From: JBGVSA01 sp049840475
GTDB taxonomy: Bacteria; Pseudomonadota; Gammaproteobacteria; Burkholderiales; Rhodocyclaceae
DNA: 64,000 bases
Direction of reading: 5' to 3'
Assembly: GCA_049840475.1 (NCBI GenBank)
Contig: JASGKX010000001.1
Location: 620,001 to 684,000, forward strand
Part shown: in pieces, positions 44,347 through 53,101 of the stretch
Layout of the letters: the number at the start of each line of letters is the position of its first letter
How positions within the stretch are numbered: the stretch's first letter is position 1
Program-made: the position numbers and the translations under genes
The notes under the pieces: model-generated
Databases searched by the model: none
What the model was told of the DNA's origin: nothing
What the model saw: the letters and a program-made list of their open reading frames with translations, nothing else

Positions 44347-45566
44347 AGCGAGCACCTGGCGACGGGCGGAATCCACGCGACGCCCGAAAACGACGGACGA
44401 TCGATGTTCACGACGTTGAATACCAGCGCGTAGTCGCGCCACTCGTAGTTTCTTTCCAGATGGGTGTGCGAGGTGTGAACGGCAACCGAAATGGAATAGG
44501 TGCCTGGACCAAGATTGGCAGGAAAATCAAATTCAAATGTCATGTTTGCGCCAGCCGGAATGTCGGTCAGCGCGCGCCCGAGGTGGTAGGTATTGGTACC
44601 AAACACCGGCTGCCCCAAGCGATCCTTGATCAGATAGCCCAGGACCAGCTCAGGCAACGCCTCCCGCGTATTGACACCGGCCCGGAGAGTCACCGGCTGG
44701 CCGACGTTCACAATTTCCACCACTTTGCCGTCGGCGCTGCGCAGGCTGACTTCGGAGATGGTTGCCTCACCCGTACCCGAGATAGTCTGGACCTTGCCGT
44801 CGGCACGCACGTCCTGAACGACCATCTGGTTCTGATGATCGGCAAGCATCGCGTTGTAGTAGTCCATCACGGCCTCGGGTTCGCCCTCCATGGCGATCTC
44901 TCCGCCAGAGAGCAATATCGCGCGATCGCACACTGCCTGGATAGCGGTCTTGTCGTGCGACACGATCAGCAAGGTCGTACCGAGTTCCCGGAATTCCTTG
45001 ATTCGCTGGAAACTCTTGTGCTGGAAATGCGTATCGCCAACCGACAGGGCCTCATCGACGATGAGAACGTCAGGGCGAATCGCAGTGGCAACGCTGAACG
45101 CCAGCCGCACCTGCATGCCGCTCGAATACACCCGCACCGGCTGGTCGATGTACTCGCCGATCTCTGCGAACGCTTCGATCTCGGGCATCAGCCGCTCTAT
45201 CTCTTCGACGCTATAGCCGAGAAGCTGGCCCGCCATGAACGCGTTCTGGCGCCCGGTGAAGTCCGGGTGAAAGCCCATGCCCAGTTCGAGCAATGCCGCC
45301 ACACGCCCGGTGATCGCCACGCTGCCGGTGGTGGGGCGGGTGGTTCCGACAATCATCTTGAGCAGCGTGCTCTTGCCGGCGCCATTGATACCGATGATGC
45401 CAAGCGCATCACCCGGCTCCACCGTGAAAGAGACATTTCGCAGCACCCATTTAAGCGAATGCAGCGGTTTGGCCGAAGACGGCCGCAGCCACTCGCCCAG
45501 TCGTGCCCAACGGTTTGGATATTGCTTGTAAGCCTTGCCAAGATTGGCGACGGAAATGCTGCTCAT
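44343..45566 (-). CDS. wzt: O-antigen ABC transporter ATPase with C-terminal glycan-binding domain
   Basis: A 407-residue Wzt protein. Residues 1-250 form the ATPase: Walker A GINGAGKST, signature YSSGMQVRLAFS, Walker B VLIVDEALSVGD and the switch His in IVSHDKTA. Residues about 270-407 form the beta-rich Wzt C-terminal domain (GQPVTLRAGVN, LGPGTYSISVAVHTSHTHLE) that in other O-antigen systems recognises the capped chain terminus. This fits export of a chain modified by the adjacent methyltransferase. The ATG at 45566 shares one base with the wzm stop. Confidence 0.95.
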   Translation of the reverse strand: MSSISVANLGKAYKQYPNRWARLGEWLRPSSAKPLHSLKWVLRNVSFTVEPGDALGIIGINGAGKSTLLKMIVGTTRPTTGSVAITGRVAALLELGMGFHPDFTGRQNAFMAGQLLGYSVEEIERLMPEIEAFAEIGEYIDQPVRVYSSGMQVRLAFSVATAIRPDVLIVDEALSVGDTHFQHKSFQRIKEFRELGTTLLIVSHDKTAIQAVCDRAILLSGGEIAMEGEPEAVMDYYNAMLADHQNQMVVQDVRADGKVQTISGTGEATISEVSLRSADGKVVEIVNVGQPVTLRAGVNTREALPELVLGYLIKDRLGQPVFGTNTYHLGRALTDIPAGANMTFEFDFPANLGPGTYSISVAVHTSHTHLERNYEWRDYALVFNVVNIDRPSFSGVAWIPPVARCSL

Positions 45567-46360
45567 CAGAGTTCGTCCACCATTTCGCCAACATGGCGGC
45601 GAAACAGGTATAGCCCTAGCGCGCACAGCATCAATGCCAGCGCGGTCACGTAACCGAGGGCGCCCCATTGCGGCCAGCGTTGCTCAAGGAAGATGCCCTG
45701 AAAGCCCGTCATGACCGCATACATCGGATTCCATGCCAGCATGGCGCGGATTGATTCCGGCAACGTCGTAGGCAGGTAAACGATCGGAGTAAGCCAGAAC
45801 CAGAAGGTGAGGAAAATCCCGAAGAACTGGCCAACGTCGCGAAAGAAAACGTTCATCACCCCCAGCGTGATCCCCAGGCCGATCGCGAACACCACGAGGA
45901 CCGCCAACAGAGGAATCGCGCCAAGGAATGCTTGCCCGGGAAAATTGCCCGTCAGCAACAGGAAGACAACGAAGAGCCCGAAGATGATGACGAAATTCAC
46001 CAGGGCGCTGCAGACGATGATGATGGGCAGGCAGAGCCGGGGGAAATATAGCTTCTTGATCAGGTTGGCGTTATCGATAAAAACGCTCTGCGCGCGGCTG
46101 ACGATTTCGGCGAACAAACCCCACGTCGTGATGCCCGCGCACAGAAAGATGCTGTATGCGAATTTGCTGCCGCTCCCCGGCAGGCGACTGTGCATCACCT
46201 CCGAAAAGATGACCGTATAGACGACGATCATCGCCAGTGGATTAAGCACCGTCCACAGCGCACCCAACAGCGAATTGCGATATTTGGTCTGGAACTCTCG
46301 TTTGACGCTACCCAGGATGAATCCACGGTACTGCCACAGACCTCGCAGCATTCCGTTCAT
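45566..46360 (-). CDS. wzm: O-antigen ABC transporter permease
   Basis: A 264-residue ABC-2 type permease with six predicted helices. REFQTKYRNSLLGALWTVLNPLAMIVVY is the family-specific start, and FWFWLTPIVYLPTTLP a typical later loop. With Wzt it exports the complete undecaprenyl-linked O-polysaccharide across the inner membrane. Its ATG overlaps the manC stop (ATGA) and its stop overlaps the wzt start, placing manC-wzm-wzt in one translationally coupled block. Confidence 0.95.
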   Translation of the reverse strand: MNGMLRGLWQYRGFILGSVKREFQTKYRNSLLGALWTVLNPLAMIVVYTVIFSEVMHSRLPGSGSKFAYSIFLCAGITTWGLFAEIVSRAQSVFIDNANLIKKLYFPRLCLPIIIVCSALVNFVIIFGLFVVFLLLTGNFPGQAFLGAIPLLAVLVVFAIGLGITLGVMNVFFRDVGQFFGIFLTFWFWLTPIVYLPTTLPESIRAMLAWNPMYAVMTGFQGIFLEQRWPQWGALGYVTALALMLCALGLYLFRRHVGEMVDEL

Positions 46361-47800
46361 GCAGTGCGCCCGTAGGTATCTTCCAGACGCACGATATCGT
46401 CCTCACCCAGATACGAGCCGGACTGCACTTCGATGATCTCCAGCGGCACCTTGCCGGGGTTGGCCAGGCGGTGCGTGTGGCCCAGCGGAATGTAGGTCGA
46501 CTCGTTCTCGCCCAGCAGGAACACCTTGTCGCCGCAGGTCACCTCCGCCGTGCCCGTCACCACGATCCAGTGCTCGGCGCGGTGGTGGTGCATCTGCAGG
46601 CTGAGCTTGGCTCCCGGATTCACGACGATGCGCTTGACCTGGAAGCGCGAGCCCATGTCGATCGAGTCGTACCAGCCCCAAGGGCGGTACACCTTGCGGT
46701 GGTTCTGCGCCAGCGTCTTGCCTTGCGACTTGAGGCGGGCGACGACCTTTTTGACCTCTTGCGAGCGCGCCTTGTCGGCCACCATCACGGCGTCCGGGGT
46801 TTCCACCACCACGAGGTCCTTGACGCCGATGGCCGCCACCAACCGGGTGTGACCATAGATGAGGCTGTCGCGGGTATCTTCGAGCATGACTTCGCCCCGC
46901 GTGACGTTGCCCGCTTCGTCCTTGTCACCCACTTGCCACAGCGCGTCCCACGCACCGACATCCGACCAGCCCGCCGCCAGCGGCACGACGATGCCCGGGC
47001 CCAGTTCGGGGTGCTCGTTGAGCTTTTCCATCACCGCGTAGTCGATGGAGTCCGACGGGCAGGCGGCGAAGATCGCCTTGTCGACGCGCACGAAGTTGAA
47101 CATCACGGCAGGCCTGTGCGACCGCCGCTTCACAGGCCTTGCTGATGGCCGGGGCGAAGGTGGCCAGGGCCCGGCGCCAGACGCTGGCCTGCATCATGAA
47201 GATGCCGCTGTTCCACAGGTAGTGGCCAGAGGCGACGTATTGTTCGGCGCGCTCGGCGTTGGGCTTCTCGACGAAGGCGGAGAGCGCGCGGGCGGTGGCA
47301 GCACCCTCCACCGGCGTGCCGGTGCGGATGTAGCCGTAGCCCGTCTCGGCGCGATCCGGGACGATGCCGAAGGTGACCAGCGCCCCGCTCTGGGCAAGCA
47401 TGTAGCCTTCGTGCATGGCGCGCTGGAAGGCGGCCACGTTGACCACCACCTGGTCGGCCGGCATCACCAGCAGCACCGGGTCGTTACCGTCCTGCTCGGC
47501 GATGACCGCGGCCAGCTCCATGGCGGGCGCGGTGTTGCGGCCCACCGGTTCGAGCACGATGCGGCTGCTCGGGCAGCCGATCTGGCGCAGTTGTTCGGCG
47601 ATGATGAAGCGGTAGTCCTCGTTGGTGACGATGATCGGTTCGGCCACCGCGCCTTCAAAGCCGGACAGCCGCAGGGCCGTCTCTTGCAACAGCGTGTGCG
47701 CACCGGTCAGTGCCAGCAATTGCTTGGGATACTGCTCACGCGACGCCGGCCACAGACGCGTGCCGGAGCCACCGGACAGAATTACGGGTTGCAGGGACAT
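46357..47800 (-). pseudogene. manC: Mannose-1-P guanylyltransferase/mannose-6-P isomerase, frameshifted
   Basis: The 5' part (from ATG 47800) encodes the GDP-mannose pyrophosphorylase domain with ILSGGSGTRLWPASRE and FVEKPNAERAEQY. The frame is lost at about 47101 and the 3' part continues in another frame: FNFVRVDKAIFAACPSDSIDY..., then the cupin phosphomannose isomerase domain PWGWYDSIDMG and HHHRAEHWIVVTGTAEV. Dropping one base (C47101 on the plus strand) restores a 480-residue bifunctional ManC of normal length. If real, the lesion separates the two activities and would limit GDP-mannose for gmd/rmd unless another copy exists. The manB gene is not in the window. Confidence 0.9.
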
Positions 47801-47837
47801 AAAGAAATACGAAAGTTTGGATTGCTGAAAAGAAAGA

Positions 47838-48952
47838 TCATGCGAGCTGGTCTTGCAGGATCTGCGTTGTGCGCAAGGCGGCGTTGCCGTCCCACAGCGC
47901 AGGCCTGCGTCCGACCTTGTTGCCCCCGGAAAGGGCGCGGCCCGCGTGCAGAATGATCTGTTCGGGCGAAGTGCCAACAAGCGTGTTGGTCCCTTCGTCG
48001 ATTGTAATGGGGCGTTCGGTATTTTCTCTTAACGTAAGACAGGGAATTCCTAGGGCGGTCGTCTCTTCTTGTAGTCCACCGCTGTCTGTCATGACCAACC
48101 GCGCATCCTTCCATAGATTCAGAAAATCCATGTAGGACAAAGGACGACTGGTATGAATGCGCGGACCAAGATCAAGGCCAAAACGCTCAAGGTTTCCACG
48201 CGTGCGTGGGTGCATCGGGAAGATCAACGGAATGTCGTCCGCAACCGTCCGCAAAGCCATGACGATGCGTGACAGAGATTCAGCCTCATCGACGTTCGAC
48301 GGCCGATGCAACGTCACAACCCCATAGCGCTCGCCGACCCGGGCTTTCAGCAGGCTTGATTCAAAGCCACCGATATCGGCACGACCAAGTTGATCCACCT
48401 GGAACAGCAGGTTGTCGATCATGACATGACCAACATGAAACACGCGCGAGGGGTCATGCCCTTCGCGCAGCAGATTCTCCGCACCAGCGGGTTCGGTACA
48501 GAAAAACCAGTCAGTGATGCTATCGGTCACCAGACGGTTGATTTCCTCTGGCATCGACATGTCTCCGCTACGCAGTCCCGCTTCAACATGCGCCACGGGA
48601 ATTTGCAGCTTCTTTGCAACGATCGCACACGCCAACGTTGAATTGACGTCGCCAACGACCAGCACGCAATCCGGGCGCGGGTCGGCCGTGAGACAAACCT
48701 TCTCGAAAGCCACCATGATCTTGGCGGTTTGCTCGGCGTGTGTGCCGCCGCCACATTCAAGATGGAAATCGGGCGCGGGGATGCCAAGTTCTTCAAAGAA
48801 GACGTCGCTCATTTCACGGTCGTAGTGCTGACCAGTGTAACCAGGCGGTAGTCGAAGAATTCCTGATGCGTACGAAGCGCCCGAATAATCGGTGCGATCT
48901 TCATGAAATTCGGCCGGGCACCGGCGATGAGATAGATCGTCTTGCGGGCCAT
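47838..48952 (-). pseudogene. wecB: UDP-GlcNAc 2-epimerase, frameshifted
   Basis: The 5' part (ATG 48952) reads MARKTIYLIAGARPNFMKIA and then falls out of frame at about 48838-48839; the remainder in another frame has TGQHYDREMSDVFF, VEAGLRSGDMSMPEE, TLHRPSNVDE and DSGGLQEE, all WecB signatures. Adding one base at 48838/48839 gives LV(Y/H)TGQHYDREM and a 371-residue protein of normal length. The enzyme makes UDP-ManNAc from UDP-GlcNAc. It lies just after the UDP-glucuronate-epimerase-like gene with a 7-bp gap. If the lesion is real, this enzyme is lost. Confidence 0.9.
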
Positions 48953-48959
48953 GGCGCAC

Positions 48960-49967
48960 TCAGACCTTGTAATAGTCGCGATACCACGCGACAAAACGAC
49001 CCACGCCATCCTGCACGCTGGTTGCCGGCGCAAAGCCGGTCCACGCATTCAACTCGGAAGTATCTGCAAACGTCGCCGGAACATCGCCATCCTGGATAGG
49101 CAGGAAGTTCTTTTTCGCCTCGGTGCCGAGGCTGTTCTCAATGGCGGCAATGAATTCCATAAGCTCGACCGGATCGTTATTCCCGATGTTGAAGACCCGG
49201 AACGGCGCTGTACTACGTGCCGGGTCCGGATTCTGCGCATCGAAATCACTGTCCGGAGTGGCAACGTGATCGAGAGTTCTGATCACACCCTCGACGATGT
49301 CGTCGATATATGTGAAATCGCGCCTCATTTTGCCATGGTTGAATACATCGATCGACCTGCCCTCCAGTACAGCTTTCACAAAAAGGAAAAGTGCCATATC
49401 GGGCCGACCCCACGGTCCGTAAACCGTGAAGAAACGCAGGCCAGTCGTGGGCAGACCATAAAGATGGCTGTATGTGTGAGCCATCAGCTCATTGGCTTTC
49501 TTGGTCGCCGCATACAAACTCACCGGATGGTCGACTGAGTCGTGCTCGGAAAAGGGCATCCGCGCATTGCCGCCATATACGCTCGAACTGGACGCGTATA
49601 CGAGATGCTCCACTTTGTTATGACGGCAACCTTCGAGAATGTTCAGAAAACCGACCAGATTCGATTCCGCATAGGCATGCGGATTGATCAGGGAATACCG
49701 CACCCCCGCCTGCGCTGCCAGATGGATAACGCGGTCGAATTTCTCTTCGGCGAAAAGACGCTCGACGCCCGCTCGATCAGCCACATCCAGCTTGACGAAG
49801 CGGAATCGCTCATGCGGCGTCAGCCGCGCCAGGCGATCATGCTTGAGTTGCGGATCGTAATAGTCATTGAGATTGTCGATCCCGACGACTTCGTCGCCAC
49901 GTGCAAGCAAGGACAGAGAAGCATGCATGCCAATGAACCCGGCAGCACCGGTGACGAGTATTTTCAT
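48960..49967 (-). CDS. UDP-glucuronate 4-epimerase-like SDR
   Basis: A 335-residue extended SDR. VTGAAGFIGMHASLSLL is the NAD-binding start, NDYYDPQLKHDRLARL the typical loop of UDP-GlcA 4-epimerases (LspL/GAE type), SSSSVYGGN and YAATKKANE the catalytic Ser-Tyr-Lys set, and RFFTVYGPWGRPDMA the substrate region. It would supply UDP-galacturonate. It appears to be the first gene of the minus-strand polysaccharide operon, since a terminator lies just upstream. Confidence 0.9.
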   Translation of the reverse strand: MKILVTGAAGFIGMHASLSLLARGDEVVGIDNLNDYYDPQLKHDRLARLTPHERFRFVKLDVADRAGVERLFAEEKFDRVIHLAAQAGVRYSLINPHAYAESNLVGFLNILEGCRHNKVEHLVYASSSSVYGGNARMPFSEHDSVDHPVSLYAATKKANELMAHTYSHLYGLPTTGLRFFTVYGPWGRPDMALFLFVKAVLEGRSIDVFNHGKMRRDFTYIDDIVEGVIRTLDHVATPDSDFDAQNPDPARSTAPFRVFNIGNNDPVELMEFIAAIENSLGTEAKKNFLPIQDGDVPATFADTSELNAWTGFAPATSVQDGVGRFVAWYRDYYKV

Positions 49968-50004
49968 GTTTTCGCTGAAGGCGGATCGCGCCTTGGTTCC
50001 AGTT

Positions 50005-50029
50005 AAAAAAAGCCAGCGTTGTCGCTGGC
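50005..50029 (-). terminator. Rho-independent terminator of the WaaE-like gene
   Basis: On the minus strand GCCAGCG-ACAA-CGCTGGC is followed by seven T residues (plus-strand A-run 50005-50011). It lies 30 bp after the glycosyltransferase stop and 38 bp before the first O-antigen gene, so the O-antigen promoter must lie in 49968-50004 or readthrough must occur. Confidence 0.93.
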
Positions 50030-50058
50030 GTACTTTAGCGATAACGCGTCTGTCGCGC

Positions 50059-50808
50059 CTACTTTTTCATTTCGATGACTTTGGCGTATTTGGCAAAACT
50101 ATTGAAACATCCAATAAGAATATGGATAAACCCAGCCACGCCATCGCGATATCCGCCACGCAGGAAATAAAATTTAATGAAGCGAAAGCTTGGGCTCAAA
50201 ACAAGTTTGCTGATTGACACTTCAACGCCCTCGGCCACCAGACTTTGCGCAGCCAGCGTCGTGTAGCGGTTCTGCTTGGCAAGGTAGGACTCGATAGAAT
50301 CCTCCGAATGGTGAAGCAGATCGCCCTTCAGGCGACCAATCGGCTCGAGCGAAATGACTTGCTCATGCACGGCATCGTCCGACCAGCGGGCATGGCGCCG
50401 ATCAAACAGGCGCAGTGAATAATCGGGATAACCCTCACCATGCTTCAGATAACGTCCAAGAAAACGATTGCAGCGCGGGAATTCATAAGCGGTATGTGAC
50501 GGCCGGGCCAGCGCCTCACGCACGCTCTGCAGCAGTTCTTGCGACACGATCTCGTCTGAATCGATGCACAGCACCCAGTCGTTTCGCGCCTCATCCACCG
50601 CAAACTGCTTTTGCGGCCCGAATCCACGCCAGGGCTCGTAAATGACGCGCGCCCCCATGCTGGCCGCCAATTGCTGCGTGCCATCGGTGCTACCGGAATC
50701 GACCACCAGGATCTCGTTGCAGAAAGCAAGCGACTCCAGCGTTGCGGCCAATGAGTTGGCGGCATTGAGAGTAATGAGGACAGCGGAAACGAGCGGACGG
50801 TCGGCCAT
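50059..50808 (-). CDS. WaaE/LgtF-like core beta-1,4-glucosyltransferase
   Basis: A 249-residue family 2 glycosyltransferase. SAVLITLNAANSLAATLESL, VDSGSTDGTQQLA and CIDSDEIVSQEL give the GT-A core with a DXD-like motif, and YRDGVAGFIHILIGCFNSFAKYAKV is the C-terminal region typical of WaaE/LgtF enzymes that add glucose to heptose I of the LPS inner core. It is divergent from waaC across 71 bp and has its own terminator. I chose ATG 50808 as the nearest start to the conserved fold. Confidence 0.88.
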   Translation of the reverse strand: MADRPLVSAVLITLNAANSLAATLESLAFCNEILVVDSGSTDGTQQLAASMGARVIYEPWRGFGPQKQFAVDEARNDWVLCIDSDEIVSQELLQSVREALARPSHTAYEFPRCNRFLGRYLKHGEGYPDYSLRLFDRRHARWSDDAVHEQVISLEPIGRLKGDLLHHSEDSIESYLAKQNRYTTLAAQSLVAEGVEVSISKLVLSPSFRFIKFYFLRGGYRDGVAGFIHILIGCFNSFAKYAKVIEMKK

Positions 50809-50820
50809 AGGGAGCGCAGA

Positions 50821-50826
50821 TATAAT
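50821..50826 (+). promoter_or_regulatory. Possible waaC -10 box
   Basis: A perfect TATAAT lies in the 71-bp divergent gap 54 bp before the waaC ATG. The expected -35 position (about 50798-50803, CGGTCG) is a poor match, so only the -10 is supported. Confidence 0.4.
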
Positions 50827-50879
50827 TCGCGGACTTGCCATTCTACGTCAGCCCGACGGCGACCACCCTTACCGCTCCC

Positions 50880-51836
50880 ATGCGTTCAGTCCTTCTCGTC
50901 AAGACCTCCTCGCTGGGGGATGTCATCCATAACCTGCCGGTGGTGAGCGATCTGAAACGCACGTGGCCCGATGTAGAAATCGACTGGGTCGTCGAGTCAG
51001 GATTTGCCGACATTCCGCGACTGCACCCCGGCGTGAATCGGACGATCTCCGTCGCCGTACGCCGTTGGCGAAAGCGTCTGGGTGGCAGCCAGACATGGCA
51101 AGAAGTCCGCACGTTTCTGGAACAACTGCGCGCGCGCGAATACGACCTTGTCATCGACACACAGGGGCTCGTAAAAAGCGCGATCATCACGCGCTTGTCA
51201 CACGGCATTCGCTGCGGCTATTCGAAGCAGGTCGCCCGCGAACCGATGGCGGCGCTGGCATATCAACGTCATTTCGATATCGCGCGTGGCGAGCACGCGG
51301 TCGTCCGCAACAGGGCATTGGTTGCAGCGGCCTGCGAATACAACATGGACATGCCTTTGTCCTACGGCATCGTCCCTCCAGCCGAATCGCCTGCATGGAT
51401 GCCGGCAGCGCCTTTCGCAGTGCTGCTGACAGCGACCAGCCGCGACGACAAATTGTGGGACGAGGCCAGCTGGATACAACTGGGGCGTGTGCTCGCCGAA
51501 CGTGGCATCTCCGCCATCCTGCCCAGCGGCAATGCGCGCGAACAAGAGCGGGCGAATCGGATCGCCCAGTCGATTCCGGGCGCGATCGCTGCGCCGCCCA
51601 GCAGCATCGCAACGCTGGCCGGGGCTCTTGGCCGCGCCCGCCTGGCGGTTGGCGTCGATACCGGACTGACACACCTCGCTGCTGCCCTCAACGTTCCGAC
51701 AGCGGCCATCTTCGTGGCGACCGACCCCGGCTTGACGGGTGTGCACGCACCCGGCCACGCATTCAATGTCGGCGCAGCGGGCACTCCACCTTCGCCCCAA
51801 GACGTCCTCGCCCTGATGGAGCCCTGGCTGTCATGA
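50880..51836 (+). CDS. waaC: LPS heptosyltransferase I
   Basis: A 318-residue GT-B enzyme of family 9 that adds the first L,D-heptose to Kdo of lipid A-core. VLLVKTSSLGDVIHNLPVVSDL is the N-terminal signature, DTQGLVKSA follows the acceptor helix, and GVDTGLTHLAAALNVP is the donor-binding motif. The ATG at 50880 starts directly at MRSVLLVKT; an upstream frame from 50835 overlaps the divergent promoter region. Its stop overlaps waaA (ATGA). Confidence 0.96.
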   Translation: MRSVLLVKTSSLGDVIHNLPVVSDLKRTWPDVEIDWVVESGFADIPRLHPGVNRTISVAVRRWRKRLGGSQTWQEVRTFLEQLRAREYDLVIDTQGLVKSAIITRLSHGIRCGYSKQVAREPMAALAYQRHFDIARGEHAVVRNRALVAAACEYNMDMPLSYGIVPPAESPAWMPAAPFAVLLTATSRDDKLWDEASWIQLGRVLAERGISAILPSGNAREQERANRIAQSIPGAIAAPPSSIATLAGALGRARLAVGVDTGLTHLAAALNVPTAAIFVATDPGLTGVHAPGHAFNVGAAGTPPSPQDVLALMEPWLS

Positions 51837-53098
51837 ACCGGCTTGTCTATTCGTCCCTGTGGGTTGTGGGCATTCCCTTCGCGCTGGCGCGACTGGCCTG
51901 GCGCGCGCGCAAGCAACCCGATTACCTTCGCAACGTGGCCGAGCGTTTTGGCACGATTGCCACGTCGGCACGGCCGACACTGTGGGTGCACGCCGTTTCG
52001 GTGGGTGAGACACGTGCCGCGCAGCCTTTGATCAAGGCGTTGCGCGCACGCTTTCCGGAGCACGACATCCTCCTCACGCACATGACACCCACCGGCCGCG
52101 CCACGGGCGCCGAGCTGTACGGAAAGGACGCGCGCATTCGTCAGTGTTACCTGCCCTACGATTTGCCATGGCTTGTACGCCGTTTTCTGCAACGCACTCG
52201 CCCCGTCGTCGGCATCGTGATGGAAACCGAAGTCTGGCCGAATCTGCTGCGCGCCGCGCGAGAGGCCAGCATCCCTACCCTGCTGGTCAATGCACGGCTA
52301 TCCGAGCGCTCGGCGCGTGGCTATGGACGTCTTGGGCAACTCAGCCGCGAAGCCTTTGGCGACTTTACGCGGATCGGCGCGCAGGCAGATGCCGACGCAA
52401 CACGCCTGCGTGATTGCGGGGCGAACGCCGTCTGCGTCACCGGCAACATGAAGTTCGATGTCGAACCGCCCGCTGACGTGACAAGTCGCGGCGACACATT
52501 CCGCGCGTGGGCCGATGGACGCCCGGTGCTGCTGGCCGCAAGCACGCGCGAAGGCGAAGAAGACCTGCTGCTGGCAGAATTTGCGCGCACCGCCCCGGCC
52601 GACGTTCTGCTTGTCCTGGTGCCACGACACCCGCAGCGCTTCGATGAGGTCGCCGCATTGGTCGAACGCCACGCGCTGACCGTTTCGCGTCGCAGCCAAC
52701 ACGGCAACGGCGCCATCAGCACACGCGTGTGGCTGGGCGACAGCATGGGCGAGATGGCGGCGTACTACCGCATGGCGGACGTGTGCTTGATGGGGGGAAG
52801 CTGGTTGCCCTACGGCTCGCAGAACCTGATTGAACCGTGCGCGGCGGGCGTGCCGGTGGTGCTGGGGCCCAGCACGTTTAACTTCGCCGATGCCGCAGCG
52901 AAAGCGCTTGCCGCAGGGGCCGCCACACAATGCGAGAACGTGGGCGCCGGCGTTCAGGCCGGACTTGAATTGCTGGAAGACACGCAGCGACGCATGCAAA
53001 TGGGCCAGGCAGGGGCGCGCTTCGCCGCCGAACATCGCGGCGCTACAGCACGCACACTGGCCTTGATCGAAAGCACCCTGACGGGCGCTCGCGGCTAA
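51833..53098 (+). CDS. waaA: Kdo transferase
   Basis: A 421-residue family 30 glycosyltransferase that adds Kdo to lipid IVA at the inner membrane. An N-terminal anchor (LVYSSLWVVGIPFALARLAW), the acceptor motif VHAVSVGETRAAQPLI, METEVWPNLL, and MGGSWLPYGSQNLIEPCAAGVPVV near residue 320 are all typical of WaaA. The ATG overlaps the waaC stop by 4 nt. It converges on the TolC-family gene with only 3 bp between them and no terminator. Confidence 0.96.
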   Translation: MNRLVYSSLWVVGIPFALARLAWRARKQPDYLRNVAERFGTIATSARPTLWVHAVSVGETRAAQPLIKALRARFPEHDILLTHMTPTGRATGAELYGKDARIRQCYLPYDLPWLVRRFLQRTRPVVGIVMETEVWPNLLRAAREASIPTLLVNARLSERSARGYGRLGQLSREAFGDFTRIGAQADADATRLRDCGANAVCVTGNMKFDVEPPADVTSRGDTFRAWADGRPVLLAASTREGEEDLLLAEFARTAPADVLLVLVPRHPQRFDEVAALVERHALTVSRRSQHGNGAISTRVWLGDSMGEMAAYYRMADVCLMGGSWLPYGSQNLIEPCAAGVPVVLGPSTFNFADAAAKALAAGAATQCENVGAGVQAGLELLEDTQRRMQMGQAGARFAAEHRGATARTLALIESTLTGARG

Positions 53099-53101
53099 CG
53101 A

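Noticed and set aside
48844..48851. GGCGGTAG, the core of an ops/JUMPstart element
   Set aside because: It lies inside wecB on the strand opposite to operon transcription and not in the leader, so it is a chance match.
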